DNA from: Tretioscincus oriximinensis
Taxonomy: Eukaryota; Chordata; Lepidosauria; Squamata; Gymnophthalmidae
Assembly (NCBI GenBank): GCA_022410635.1
Contig: JAJVDF010000208.1
Coordinates: 329,509 to 393,508 of the forward strand
DNA: 64,000 nucleotides
Direction of reading: 5' to 3'
The position numbers were made by a program, and so were the translations under genes. Numbering within the stretch: the first letter of the stretch is position 1; the number at the start of each line of letters is the position of its first letter. Below the pieces are notes generated by a model that saw nothing but the letters and a program-made list of their open reading frames with translations, was not told the DNA's origin and made no database searches. Below are positions 1 to 12,900 of this stretch, in pieces.

Positions 1-30
1 TTACACCTCTAANCACTCACAAAGCCTCCA

Positions 31-115
31 TTGATTCTGTAGCATCTGAAGAAGTACATTTGTCTTGCTGCTGCTTCTCTTTTTCTTGTTAGTCTCCAAG
101 GTGCTATATATTCAG
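31..115. repeat. Penelope-like arm remnant
   Basis: The stretch contains 'agcatctgaagaagta' followed by 'ttagtctccaaggtgctat'. These words recur in the inverted arms of the Penelope-like element at 40556-41374. Similar short remnants are seen near 43470-43535, 55725-55815 and 57930-57990. Confidence 0.5.
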
Positions 116-1313
116 GACGCAGCTTACTTTTTGAAATCTGCTACTTTAGACATTATGTATTTATGACACTGCAAGATTAGAAACAGAACAAGTAACACTT
201 AAGAATGGAAAACTGTGTTTCATCAAAATATGGAAGATGGGGCTGATCTGGAATGCTGGGAGCTGTAGTTTAGGGGCAGCTAAAGAGCTGCACTAACAAA
301 ATGGGTATTTAAGTTTGCTATTGAACGGTATTTGATATAATGAGAATGGTCATAAATAAATCTTATCTAGTTTTGCAGACTAAAAAGTACTGGTGATTCA
401 AGAGACCAGGCAACCAAGAATGGAACATCATGTGGCAATAATATACTTTGCCATGGTATTTCAGCTGTAAAAAGTCTAAAAATAGTTGTCATTTTTCTCC
501 CGGGACACTTTAAAAGAGTAATATGCTTGTTTCGGTGCCTATCGGTCCTCCAAGTTCGCTTTCTTATATCTACACAAATTGGCCTCCAATGATTTAGCTC
601 AGAAAACTTCAGTACGACATCAGTTATTGCAAATGTCCTCTTTTGGTTTTAGGCCGGTTCTTAAATGTATCCTGATAATCCTAAAGATGCAACGAGCTTC
701 CCGGAACTTCCCCTGGGGTTTTCTTGGTGCCACATGGTTTAAAACAGCCTGAAGATCTTTGGAGGGTTTCCCAATAGGCTCTGAAGCTCAGGGGGCTCCA
801 GGGCCCTCTTGGTTGTATCACCACTCGTATGCAAACGGGGTGGGGGGGCTCGGGACCCCCTTTATCCTGGCTGAAGAAACCGCTCCCCCCTTTCAACANT
901 GTTGCTGTTTTCAAATGTATCTATTTGGCACTCGGTTTTTATGGGTTATTATGTGGTCAGAGGAGAGGAGAATGAATGAATGAATAGCAACAGCACAATT
1001 TGGTGCACAGGCATGATTATTCCGCTGTCAAACTGGAGCAGGGGGGTGTTTTGTTCCTTGTTTTGTTCCAACGGAGCCTGGGCCACTAGTGCACATGTTA
1101 CAACAGGTCTTCCATACCCTGATCCAGGGAAATGTACAAAATTAACATTTTAAAACAGCAGCAGACGATATCTAACGGCGGAGCTAATCCGTGTGCAGTG
1201 CAGGCACAGGAGGGCTTGTGGGGGACAGCCTTCCCTTAAGCCGATCCTTTCTACAGGAGGCCCCTTCCTGGATCAAGGCTAAGCGCAGGGAGCAACCCTT
1301 TGCCGTTTTTAGT

Positions 1314-1575
1314 GAGGCACGGTGGTGCAGAGGTGAAGAACAAGAGCCTTTCAACAGAAATTGGTGTTTGAGGCCTGTGGGTCTGCCATGGAGAGGGCTG
1401 AGCGCCCTCTACTGGCCTTAGCTTCACACAGCTATTCGAAAGTAATTATGACTAGACAAATTGATACCATCACAATTTGATTGGGAAGAGAGAACGAAAG
1501 CCTTTGGGCGAAAAACATCTTGTAACCTGCTTTGAGTGAGAAAAGCGGGGTATAAAAACCCAGTTCCTCTTCTTA
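1314..1575 (+). repeat. tRNA-derived SINE
   Basis: It starts with 'gaggcacggtggtgcagagg' and ends with a tail reading 'gcggggtataaaaaccca' plus a 'cttctt' run. The same head and tail recur at 20335-20780 on this strand and, reversed, at 5640-6240, 36530-36830, 37775-38050, 42590-42830 and 43205-43470. The head resembles a degenerate tRNA promoter. I cannot name the family with certainty; it is a Sauria-SINE-like squamate repeat. Confidence 0.6.
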
Positions 1576-2489
1576 ACCCTCGTCCCTACAAAAAGGAAAC
1601 GACAGGGGACAAGGGAGCCCCGTCAAGCCTTGAAGCCGTCCTAGCGTGGAACGAGGTGGCGACAGCAGTGGCGGCGATTAGGGCTTATCTAGCAGGCCGA
1701 TGCTTGTCGGCTGTGTTCTGGCACCAGACGGCCATCCCATCAGAGTCCCCTGACAGAAGCCTCTGGAAAGAGATTCCGGTCCTCGTCTGGAGAGCCGGGC
1801 CCCGCGCTCTAGCTGATCACTTCCCTGCTCGCTCGGCGGTCCTGGAAAGCCTCCGTAAGAAGCTTTGCAAGGTACAGATGTCAAAGGCAATTAACGCTGC
1901 GGCCATCTGCTGGTATTATTAGAAGGCCTCGAGGTGGAAAGGCGAAGGCTCCACCGGTAGTTTGGCTCCCCAGAAGGGGTGGTGGACTCCGCACGCGCTC
2001 AGAATGCAGCAGGGCTTGTGCCAGGTGACAGGCGGAGCCCTTGGGAAGCATAGGGCTCTCAGGGCTCACGAGCACAGCGCCAGAGACGTGGCCGCGCTCT
2101 GATCGCTCCCCTTTGATCGCCCTGCCCACCTTCCGGGGCGGCAGCGTTGTTCCCCGGGGTGCCGAGACAGGATAATATCCTTTAAGAAGCAGCTGCCTCT
2201 CAGAAGCTTCTAATTTATCCAGGACGGCTTTTCTGTGGAGGCGGCAAAGGAGAGGAATAACGCAGCATCGGCCCGACCCTGTTCTGCATCGGAAGTTTTG
2301 TTTGCAGGAAAGGAACAGAACCTTTTCAAAGGATTCTCACAACGGGAGGCTGGATCACTCGGCCTCCTTGTTAATAAGACAGCGAGTGGGAATGTCACAC
2401 TCTGCTGAAGGGTGAAATGGTGTTTAGTTTTCATAGGGGAGAACAATCGTGGAGCAGATGTTTGGAATGAAGGAAATCCCTGATTCCTG

Positions 2490-3215
2490 TAAGGAACCTA
2501 AGAGGAGCCCTGCTCAATGGGGCCGCAGCCCACCTAGTCCAGCCTTCTGTCTCACACAGAGGCCCACCAATTGCCCCTGCGCAGCCTGGGACACAAGGAG
2601 GCAAAATCTTCCCCTGTTCTTGATGCCCTGCAAATGGCATTTCAGGAATCCTGCCTGTTGCTCCATCCTGGAGGCAGGATCAAGACATCCGTCCTAGTAG
2701 CAGTTTACACCCTTGGCTTCCATGAACTTGTCTTAAAGTTATCCAGGCTGCTAGCTACCACCACCTCTTCTGGAAGTCAGTTCCAAAGGCTGATGATCCT
2801 GTGGGTGAAAAAAATACTTTTCTTTGTCTATTCTCACTTTTCTGCCCACCAGTTTCAGGGGGTATGTGTGTGTGGTCCTACTGCTGTGTGATGGAGAAAA
2901 CATTTTTCCTTTATTTACCCTATCCATCCCATGCATGATTTTAAAAACCTCAATTAGGTGCTGTCTTTCAAGGCTGAAGAGGCCCAGACATTGCAGATGG
3001 ATTTCGTAAAGGAAGTGCTCCAGTCCCAATCATTCTTGTTGCCCTTTGCTGTACCTTCTCTAGTTCCACAATGCCCTTTCTGAGATGTGGTGACCAGAAT
3101 TGTACACAGGATTCCAAATGTGGCCTCACCACAGGTGTATAAAGAGGCAAAAGATTTGCAGACTTGTTTTCGATTCCTTTCCTAATTATTCCTAATGTTG
3201 AAGACTAGCCAGCGC
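2490..3215 (-). repeat. CR1 LINE, 3' part with end of reverse transcriptase
   Basis: Minus-strand translation of 2968-3150 reads 'VRPHLESCVQFWSPHLRKG', which is the C-terminal end of a CR1-type reverse transcriptase. This is followed at lower coordinates by the usual CR1 3'UTR and its end, near 2490-2560. The frame is broken, so this is a dead copy. It is the longest of many CR1 pieces here. Confidence 0.8.
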
Positions 3216-3659
3216 TCCTGAGGTTCTCGGATACGTAGCNGCACATGACAAGAGAGCAGATTTCTGCCCTTCAGTTGCTATTAGGCCTAGATTTTAACTT
3301 CCATCAAAGTTCTGAACAACGGTTCCTTTCCCTTTGCCTCTGGAAGCAAACTTGGTTGGCCACATCACTTGGAATGCCTTCGGGGGCCTATTGGTGCCCC
3401 ATGCTAAGAAGAGGGACCTTCTGAGCACAGGATGTCAGGCAAAAGTACGCAGAAGGTGAGGCCCTCTCTTATACCTCTTACTTTATTCATTCATTCCTCA
3501 ATACCTGGGGGTATAAAATAGTTCTAGAACAGAATGGCTAAAAAATAACGACCGTCCCTATGTTTGGAGAGGTTATTACATATCCACCAGAATCTAAATC
3601 CATGTCCTTTGGGTACCTGATACACCCCAGAGGCAAGGCCAATACATAACCTGGGTGTT

Positions 3660-4766
3660 ACCACCGAGATGCTCCCCCCATCCGTCCACATGCCTTTGGC
3701 TATTGGAGATGGTGGGGTTGTCAGGAGCCCCCCCTGAAAGGTCTCAGGGTGTGGCGGGTCTTATATTCATGGATGACAGGGGTGCCTGGGAGTCGCCTCC
3801 AGGTGGGAGAGGCAGTCAGGGGGCCTCTGAAGGCTGCTTGCCTGGCATTGAGAGCAAGGGAGGGTTTTGCGTTCTTCTGCTTCTTGAGATGCCCAGAAAC
3901 CCCTGGTGGGTCATTGTGTGAGGTGGGAGCCTAGACTAGAAGGGCTGTGGGTAGATCCCGCAGGGCTTCTCTTAGGATCCTGTATTCCAGGTCTTTGGTT
4001 GGTGCTGTTACTGCTTGTACTTAAGATGCTTCTATGAGCACTTCCAAGATGAAGAACTCTGAACCTTGTGAGGACACTGAGGAACGCTGTACTCAGCTGT
4101 CTAGGTATTGTCAACCTTGAAACACGGCTTCTAAGAGGTAATCTGATTAACGTGTATAAAGTCATGCATGGGGTGGATGAAGGGTGTGGAGCAAAAATTA
4201 GTTTTCCTTTCACACAACGCTAGAACCAGGGCCACTCGTTGAAGCTGCTGGGCAGCAGAATTAGGACAGACAAAGTAGAATGTTTTTTTACCCAGAGGAT
4301 CACTGGTTTATGGAACTTACTTCTAGGAGTGGTGGTGGTAGCTAGATAAAGCCTGGAGGTAGCTAAATAAAGCCTTGGACTCTGGTCCCTGGAGGCTGCC
4401 AAAGTTCCGAGCCCTGTCATTGGTCCCTGGAGGCTGCCCAAGTTCCGAACCCTGACATTGGTCCCTGGAGGCTACCAAGGTTCCAAGCCCTGTCATTGGT
4501 CATTAAGATAGGATTGGACAAATTCATGGAAACCAAGTGTATAAATAGCTACTAGGATGGATCTTTTGATCCTGCCTCTGGGACGGAGCAACAGGCAGGA
4601 TTCCTGAAATCCCGTCTTGCATGACAAATTAAGGTTTTGCCTTCTCCTACTGCTTGAGATGGGGCACCGAGGGGACAGTTGCTTGAGAGGGCGTTGGTGG
4701 GCCACTGTTTGAGCCAGAAGGCTGGACTCGATGGGTTGTGGGGGTCCCTTATGTTCTTACATTCGC
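3660..4766 (+). repeat. CR1 LINE fragments, plus strand
   Basis: A 3'UTR-like piece at 3660-4000 is followed by a longer CR1 copy at 4030-4766. The longer copy carries degenerate end-of-RT text ('gtataaagtcatgcatgggg'), the words 'ggagcaacaggcaggattcc', and the terminal 'tcccttatgttctta'. It is interrupted by the 38-bp tandem repeat listed next. Confidence 0.7.
4384..4497 (+). repeat. 38-bp tandem repeat, three copies
   Basis: Units begin at 4384, 4422 and 4460 with 'ggtccctggaggct', each exactly 38 bp apart, with a few substitutions between copies. The array sits inside a CR1 copy. Confidence 0.9.
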
Positions 4767-5269
4767 TGCTGTATGTTGCCGGGAGCGCAGGTTTGCCTTC
4801 CAAGCTGCAGAATCTTGCTGCCCCCAAGGATTTGCCTGGTCCGGGAAAGAGGGAGCCCAGGATGACTTCATTCCCCTCGCTGGTCCTGCTCCATTAGCGT
4901 AAGTGTTCCTGATGATCTTTGCAAAGTCTCTGCGTGGGCAGCTGGCACAGGCGCCTGATGCTGGGAAGGGCCCACACAGATGGCATTTAAGTTAAAGGGC
5001 TGGAACCCGGCGCTTGACAGGATATTATTTACGGGATGCTGTTGGCATTTTATTTTTAACCCCATGTTTAAGCAACTTATATAAACACAAAACGCTAGAA
5101 ATTGCAATCGCCGGGCGGTTTAGCGTGTGCCCTGAGCTTTCTAAGGCTCTTACGTAAAGCTGCTCTCCGTGTGCCCCTTTGAAAGGAGGTTTGTAGCCCA
5201 GAGTGGTCGTGTGGCCCGGGCAGCAGGAAGCGGCTTTCCAAGGGTGGGTTGTGGCTCAGGCAGACGGTG

Positions 5270-5600
5270 CCTCCTTCCTGCCCAGGGGTTCCAGCGCCAG
5301 TCTTCTAGGTAGTCACGGTTGCTGATGAATCCCACTGAATCATGACCGACTCCCAGCTGACTGAATGGGCAGCTCTGCACAGTTTTATTGGTAGCGATAC
5401 AGAAGCGGTTTGCCATTGCCTTTTTACAGGGAGAGGCTGTGGATTGAACCTTCAGCTTCCCAGGCCATTTGCCTCTGCCATAATCACTTGCAGATTCCGT
5501 GGGAGTCTCTATGCAGTTTTCTTGTCAGGGATAGAGAAGTGGTTTGCCATTCTCTGATTCTGGAGACACAAGCAGCAGATTGCATGAGCCATGAGACATA
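5270..5600. repeat. BovB/RTE-like repeat fragment
   Basis: It contains 'gcagttttcttgtcaggg', 'gtggtttgccattctctg' and an earlier 'cggtttgccattgcct'. These words are typical of BovB-derived repeats. A similar piece lies at 25640-25940. Assignment rests on these motifs only. Confidence 0.5.
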
Positions 5601-5639
5601 CTGGAGTCCAGTCCCCAAGGAGCAAACATGCAGCAGGGT

Positions 5640-6240
5640 TCTGGTTAGGGAAGAAGAAGAACTGGGTCCTTAATCCCCACTTTTCTCACCTTTCAAAGTG
5701 GCTTACAAGGGTATTTTTGCCCAAAGGCAAAAATTCCATCTTCCCCACCAAACTGTGGTGGTTCCCATGTATCTACTTGCAGTCAGTTGCCATTTCTTGC
5801 AATTCCTGCTTTTGAATAGCTGGGTTGGCTGGAGCTACAGGCTAGTGGAAGGGGCTCAGCCCTCCCCACGTCCCACACAGGGCTTCCAAGCCCCATCTCC
5901 CAGGTGAGAGGCCGTCTCCTTAGCGACTGAGCTATTCATGTGGAGATAGAAAAGAAGAACCTGCCCTCCTCACCTGAGGGGACTCAGAGTGGCTTACAAG
6001 GTTAATTTCTGCCCAAAGGCTTGCATCTATTCTGTCTTCCCCACCAGATTAGTGATGGTACTCGTGAATCTCCTTGAAATGTAGATGGCAAAACTACTTT
6101 CTTTCAAACTGCTGAGTTGGCTAAAGCTGAGGCCACTAGAGGGTGCTCTCCAGGGCTTCCAGAACAGATCTCTCGATTGAAAGGTTCCCTCTAGGACTGC
6201 ACCATTGGTGCCTCAGAAAAGGCTCTGCTTGAACCATCGT
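5640..6240 (-). repeat. two adjacent SINEs, minus strand
   Basis: Two reversed SINE copies, at about 5650-5940 and 5945-6240. Each has the 'aagaagaactgggt' tail at the left, an 'agtggcttacaag' block, and the 'ggccactagagggtgctct' or 'aggctagtggaaggggctca' block toward the head. Confidence 0.6.
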
Positions 6241-6833
6241 AAAGACTCAGAACTGCTGAGCTTCATTTTATTTCCCTAGTCAATGCATTGGTATGAAGAA
6301 AGTTTACTTATCATGCCCCTTCCACCAAAGGGACTGTAAAAAACGTCTTCTGGGTGGTTGTTTTTCGTAGTTTCCTTCGTGGTGGTGTGGACCTGAGTGT
6401 TATCGGGCCTACGGCAGATACAATCTCAGCACCGCTTGTCCTATGATGACGAAAGCGGATTCTCCTTCTTTTCGTCCCAATGTGCGTAACGAGGGCGTTC
6501 TTAGCATTCACACATTTTAAAGGGGACCAGCAAGGGAATCCTCGTTTGCCAGCAGGGTTAGCTCTTAATTTTGAGCAGCTGCAGGTCCAGAACGGAGGGC
6601 TCCTTGCTCCCACGGCTTCTGCCAGCAGCCAGACATTCGTGCCTTGAATCCAGACCCTCAACCCCTCGTTGGTTTTCTAGCCACTCTGAAGTGCGATGTT
6701 GAGAGAAAGTCGATTTGGGTTCGTCCGGCTGCAGACCCTTTCTTTCCTCGTGTCGTTCGCCAAGAATTGTATTAACCAGGGGGAAATAGAAACAGGTTTT
6801 GCCATTTCTCCTCCTCTCTTTTCTTTCTTCCAG

Positions 6834-6952
6834 TAATTGCCCGTCCTTCCTGGCAGCTGCCTTGGCCCGCACCACAGCAGACGAAATTCTCCAGAGTGAT
6901 CTGTCGGCCCTGTACTTACCCAAGCATGCAGACAGTCCAGATGGGATCATAC
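6834..6952 (+). CDS. PPM1E: PPM1E exon 2
   Basis: This exon is 119 nt and enters in phase 2, its first base completing a codon from exon 1. It encodes [18 protein letters not shown] followed by a short segment before the catalytic domain, close to the human N-terminal region. The acceptor is 'cttccag' and the donor 'gtaagtgg'. Confidence 0.93.
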
Positions 6953-9900
6953 GTAAGTGGGTGTGAATGCGCGGCAGCGTCCAATCACGGCCCTGGCCTT
7001 CCATTTCCAAAGCTCTGCGGCCACATAGGACCCTCCGGCGTCCCTGTAGAGCCTGACCCAGAATAGATTCTGCGGAAGCAGAGAAACCAGTTGCCTATCC
7101 AGGGGCTACTGCTCAACCGCAGGGATCAGGGACACAAAACCTTATCCCCTGGAGGCACGAGAACGCCCGTTTTTAATCTCCGGTGAAGAATGACTTGACG
7201 GCCTTGTAAAAGTAACAGCAACTTCCCTTTTCAGCAGCAGTGAAAAAGCCAAGTCCAAAGTTAGGCGTAATTGGGAAGGGAACTGAAATTAAGTCAGCAA
7301 GCGTCATCCCTTGTGAGATCAGGTTGTGTTGTCTGTGCCTCTTCAGCCTTAAAAGATGGCGTTGAAGAGGTGATCTCATTCAAGTGTGTAAAACCATGCA
7401 TGGGATGGATAAGGTGCATCGTGAAAAATATTTAAGACGGGGCCATTCCTTACAGCAGAAGAACTGGGTTCTTATACCCCGCTTACCTTATATCCCGCTT
7501 TTTTAACCCAAGTTATACTTCCCGATGAGGGGATCACAGCCAGCCCTCTGCATAGCTTTAACACAGGAATACTTGGATTCCTGGAGGCCAAGGGTTTCAG
7601 TAGCTATTAGGACGGACGTCTTCTATGGCAATGGGCAGGATTGCTGAAGAGCCATTGGCAGGGAGCTGAGCACAGGTGAAGATTTTGTCTTCTCTGTGCA
7701 GTTGATGGGCCACAGTGTGAGACACAACGCTGGACGAGATGGGATTAGATTCAGCAGGGCCCCTCTTCTGATTTTTGTACATGTGAAAGCTTAATGCAAA
7801 CGAAGGTCTCTTCCCACTTGAACACCTGTTGCAAAGATCCCACTTTGGAGGAACATTTGACAACAAATGGATTCAGAAATGTAAAGCCCATCCATCCTCT
7901 CGGGGACTGGAAAACAATTGAATGAACATCACAACCTCCCTGAGGAAAAGCAGTTTGATCACCACCGTAGTCAGGAGTTCCTCAGCAGCCTCCAAGAAGG
8001 CTCCATTTTTAACAGGATCTGAAGATAACCTGGAAATTACTTTTCCTCTTGGTGGGAAGAGGCTGAAAATGAAAGCCGTCACCAGGAGAAGCAAGGCCCA
8101 ATTGACCAGGATCCCTCATCTCCCCTCTGGATTGAGCATCCATTGGCCAAGGAAGATCTGCCCAGCTCAAAATCCACACGGATATTTTGGGGCTCGTGGA
8201 TATGGCAAAGAGAGAGGGGAGATGAACTCTTCCCAATCAAAATAAATTGGTAGACAAAATCTTTTATAAAGCATTTTGATTCTGTTGACCTAGAAAGAGA
8301 CCATCTTTCTCCCACCCCGCTGGGCAGTTATCGGTTTGGGTGCCAAATCTCCTGCAGGTTTTTCTCCTGGTTGTTGGGAGGGTTTTTTTGAAGCACAAAA
8401 TCTTCTTTGAATTTATGATGCAGCCAAACTTTCCGTCTGGTAAGCGCAAAGCTACACGGTGTCGCTCTTTCCAAATTGTGCTGACAAGGTCCCCGATGGA
8501 GCCCTTGCTGTCCTTGTTAAGATGAAAGATGGCATCGGATGGGACACTTGTTGTTCGGCTTAGAAAATATATGGCCCCTTAAAATATAAAAACTGTGGCG
8601 AAGATCTCAAGAAGCCGGGCGCCTCTCATTCCCCTGTAGGTTGTTAAACTGCCTTTCTCATCCCACGCAGGTGGACGGGCGGCTTTGATGATGCTAATAT
8701 TCGACAAGCCTCCACGGAGATGTTGGGGTCTTTCAAAAACATAAGAACATAAGAAGAGCCGTACTGGATGGGGCCAGAACCCATCTAGTCCAACATTCTG
8801 TCTCACACAGATGGGCCTNGGCAGGCCTCTATGTGGATGATTTAAGGGAGCTGGAAGCTCTTTTCGGACACCCTCCGCAAACTGACTTTAAACTCGTAAT
8901 AGGCTGAATCAAGATGCCCTGATGCAGCCATTAGGAGGCAAATGCAGGGACTGGTACAAGTTGACCTGGAGCAGCCAAAGCTTCTGATGGGGTCTGTGTC
9001 CCTCTCAGGGGCTGCTCAGTTCCTCTGAAAAAGTACATGCAAATTGGCCATCACTTTTCCCTTTTAGTTTCTGGGCTGGAAATAAAGCTCCTGCTTGATC
9101 CTTTCAGGGCAAAGATGGATTCACAAGGGGAAGCCGAGCACGACTGCTTTGATAAATCCTGCTGCATTTGGTTGAGGAATCCTGCTGGATTGGGCCACAA
9201 CATGTATATTTCCCCATCACACAATGGCACATCGGTTGTTTCTGGGCCGCTCAGGGAGACGTCAAGGAGGAAACTTTCACCTGCTCCCGACTATTTCCAA
9301 GTGGCCTTTAGGGGTCTCCAACCAGGTGTCAATGATTGTCTCCATAGACACATCCATCCTCCGCAAATTAGTCTGTAAGGAACAAGAGACACTTTGCTGG
9401 ATCAAGACGCAACCCTTCTAGACCTTNGAGTACAGGGCGGGGTATAAATGTAAATAAATAAACATCCAATAGCATCTCGAGTAGAATACAAAGGCAGAAA
9501 CGTCCCTTGTTCTCAATCCCCTGTATTGAAAGCACTGCTGGATCCGGCCACTACTCATCTCGGGTAGCATCCAGTAGGCCACCGATTGCTTCTGGGCACC
9601 TCAAGCAGCAGAAGGCGGGAAAATCTCCCCCTGCCTGCCCCTGTCGTGCAGCCTTCCGTTAGGCGCGAGATGCAGGTTTCCTTCCTCCCTGCCTCCGCTT
9701 TGGCAGCGTCCGTCCGCTCGCTAGACCACCATTGAGAAGTGAAACGGTTGGGCTGACCCACCCGCCATACGGGGCTCAATTAGGTTGCAGTTCAAGCCCT
9801 GACGGCTTCCAGGCAGCAGCCGAAAGACGACATGGCCCATGACACACCAGCCGGGTGAGAGCTGACTCAGGCCCGCTAAACTCTGCAATGCTAACGATTG

Positions 9901-12900
9901 ATGAGTAATTTTCAGCTGTGTGGAGGTGGAGAGCCTGCGGAGAGGGTTCTTTTCTTTTTTAAAGGAAGCATTAAAGAAGTAATTACTCAAGGTGGCACCA
10001 CCATGACTACTGTCCACCTGTAAGTGGCTATTTGGAGGAATTTCCCAGAATGCACTGAAGGGAAGCAAAGCGATGCTACCTTGTAGGTAGCGTTGCCGTT
10101 TTAATGAGTGTGGAAACGAGGAATTGTCATTGGCACACTTTAATGTCTAGCAGGGGTCTCTCTGTATCCTAGATGCTAACAGGAAGAAGGTGGACAGTAT
10201 GAGCTTTCACAGATTAGTAGAATAGTCTTCTGAAGAGGTAAACTTGTCCACAGGAGCTCCTGCTGCCGAACGTTTTCTTGTCGTTCTTCCTCATTGCTCG
10301 ATATTCTGCACACAAGAAACACGGCCATTTCTTTGGTCAGTATATCATGAGGCAGTTGGACTGGTAACACTGGATGGTAGCAGAAGATCTGCCCCCTTCT
10401 GCAAGGGGGTCTTGTGGCTTGGCCCTGGGATTGTGGAAGGACAACGGGCCTATTGGTAGCTAGCAGCCTGGATAGCTTTAAGACAGGGTTAGACAAGTTC
10501 ATGGATACCAAGGGTATAAACAGCTACTAGAGTGGATGTCTTGATCCTGCCTCCAAGGTGGAGCAACTGGCAGAATTCCTGAAATGCCATTTGTAGGGCG
10601 TTGAGATCAGTTGAAGATTTTGCCTTCTTCTGTGCCAGGCTGCCCAGGTGCTATTGGTGGGCCTCTGGGTGAGACAGAAGGCTGGGCTAGGTGGGCTCTG
10701 GCCCCATTCAGCAGGGCTCCTCTTATGTTCTTATGGAAGGCAATGTAAACACTTCTGGGCCCAGCTGGCTTCAGGGTTGAGACGAAACATGTGGGTGACT
10801 GGGGCCCAACTTTGTCCAGCTTTGATATCACAATCTGATCAGATAGCAGTGAGCCAATGAAAGATTTAGATCATTCAGAGGGTTTGGGGTTTTGATAGAG
10901 CTTGGCCATGGGCAGGCCATTGTTGACTGGGGCAAACCTCATTTCTGATCAACCCGTCCCACACTTGTGAGCCTTTGTTGTTCCTTACAGAGGTTGAGAC
11001 CATGAAATTGGCCCGCATGGTTTTCAGCAAGCTCCACGACGTCTGCAGCAGCTGGGTGAATGAGTTCCCCCTCCAGCCCAAGTCCCACCGCTACTACGAG
11101 ACCTCAATTCACGCCATTAAAAACATGCGGCGCAAGATGGAAGACAAGCACGTTTGCATCCCAGACTTCAACACCCTCTTCAACATTGAGGTAAATGGCA
11201 TAGGGGGCACGGAGGACCACAGGGAGGGCAAAGACCCCAGGTGCTGGTATATGGTGAGGGGGAGAATNACAGGCCAGATGTGCCAAGAGATGAGCTTGTA
11301 TGTCGCGAGCTGAAAAACTGTGAAAACCAAACTCTGCTAGAGAGCACTGTTGACAGAACAACGCTTTGTACAATGTCCACAGTAGCCATCCTCAGAGACC
11401 ACTGCCTGGAGCGGCTCACACCCTTCCTATCTGCCCTTTTGCTGCCTTTCTCTCGGCAGGATCAAGAGGAGCAGGCGTATTTTGCAGTGTTCGATGGCCA
11501 CGGCGGTGTAGATGCCGCCATTTATGCTTCTATCCACCTGCACGTGAACCTGGTGCACCAAGAGGCGTTTCAGCAGGATCCCGCGGAGGCCCTATGCAAA
11601 GCCTTCCGGGTGACGGACGAACGCTTTGTGCAGAAAGCGGCTAGAGAGGTAAGTGATGATCAGCGGACCGTGTGAGGCGTGGGTGGATCATACTATTGTG
11701 AACGTTGGTTCACAAATGGTTTGGAAGGATTTCGATCATCTGACAAATTTTCTTCTTTTGCCTCCGCGGGTAAGGAAGTGGTTTTAATAGTTCAGGAATA
11801 AACGCACATGTTCTCCAAGCCGTGAATAAATGCTGCTTTCCCCCCTAGAGCTTGCGATGTGGCACCACGGGGGTGGTGACCTTCATTCGAGGGGACATGT
11901 TGTACATAGCCTGGCTTGGAGACTCTCAAGTGATGCTTGTGAGAAAAGGACAAGCTGTGGAACTCATGAAGCCCCATAAGCCTGACCGAGAGGTGAGTCC
12001 TGTTAAGGGCTCAGAGGGACAGGATTGGGTTGTCATCGTTGGTGACGAGGCCACCTCTGCTTCAGATCAACCAATACTTGACCCTTCAATTTAAAGCAAT
12101 GTGGTGGTGGTGGTGATGGTGGTGGTGGTGGTGGTGGTGGTGGCGAGAGGCCCAAATTTTGATCAATCTGTGTGTTGGATTCTGATTTAGGATGAGAAGA
12201 AACGCATTGAGGCCCTGGGAGGCTGTGTGGTCTGGTTTGGAGCATGGCGCGTCAATGGCAGCCTGTCTGTCTCCAGAGCCATTGGTAGGAAAACAAAACC
12301 CTATTCCCAAGTCTCTGTGGAAGGAAGGAGGGAAAGGAGGGATGAAAGGAAGGAAGGGCCTTTTTGTTCTTTCCACGGACTCCGTTTAGGACATGGGTTC
12401 CAAAGGGGCTTCAGCTGGACAGCAGACATTAGAACTTCTAAATAATCTCTTTACACAGTTGCTTTATTAATAGGACGCATTGTGGGGTGGTGGAGGTCTC
12501 CTTCTGGGGACGGACTGAAGCTCTCAGACACGACGAGAGGAAACACTAAATAATGACAAGCATCATCATTAACCGTCCTAAAGCTTCCAGACAGGATTAG
12601 ACAAATTCATGGAAGCCAAGGGTACAAATAGCTTCTAGGATAGGTGTTTTGGTCCTGCCTCCACATTGTTGCTCTGATCGTGGGACAGAAACACAGGCAG
12701 GATTCCTGAAATACCATTTGCAGGGACTCGAGAACAAGTGAAGGTTTTGCCATCTTCTGCTTGAGACTGGCCAAGTCCAATTGGTGGGCCTTTGTATGAG
12801 ATTGAAGGTTGGGCTAGATGGGCTATGGGAGGTCTTTCTTATCATTTCACAAAGCAAGGACTGTGCTTTTTCATTGATGAATCCTCCTCTGGACTATTCT

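Larger units (their letters stand above)
1..6833 (+). other. PPM1E: PPM1E intron 1, 3' part (no coding exon)
   Basis: This stretch lies upstream of the first PPM1E exon seen and should be the end of its large first intron. No reading frame in it has support from family similarity or splice sites. It holds interspersed repeats, listed separately, and a CpG-richer stretch at about 1600-2160 in which I recognise nothing. The intron ends in a pyrimidine-rich tract and a CAG acceptor at 6831-6833. Exon 1, which in the family encodes the acidic and proline-rich N-terminus, is off the left edge. Confidence 0.75.

Noticed and set aside
1536..1922. 128-codon plus-strand frame in PPM1E intron 1
   Set aside because: It begins inside a SINE tail and continues through unrelated GC-rich DNA; no family similarity.
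6311..7010. Long minus-strand frames overlapping PPM1E exon 2
   Set aside because: They are shadows on the opposite strand of a well-supported exon and its flanks.
12033..12376. Polyhistidine/polyproline frames on the minus strand
   Set aside because: They are translations of the TGG microsatellite and the antisense of PPM1E exon 6.
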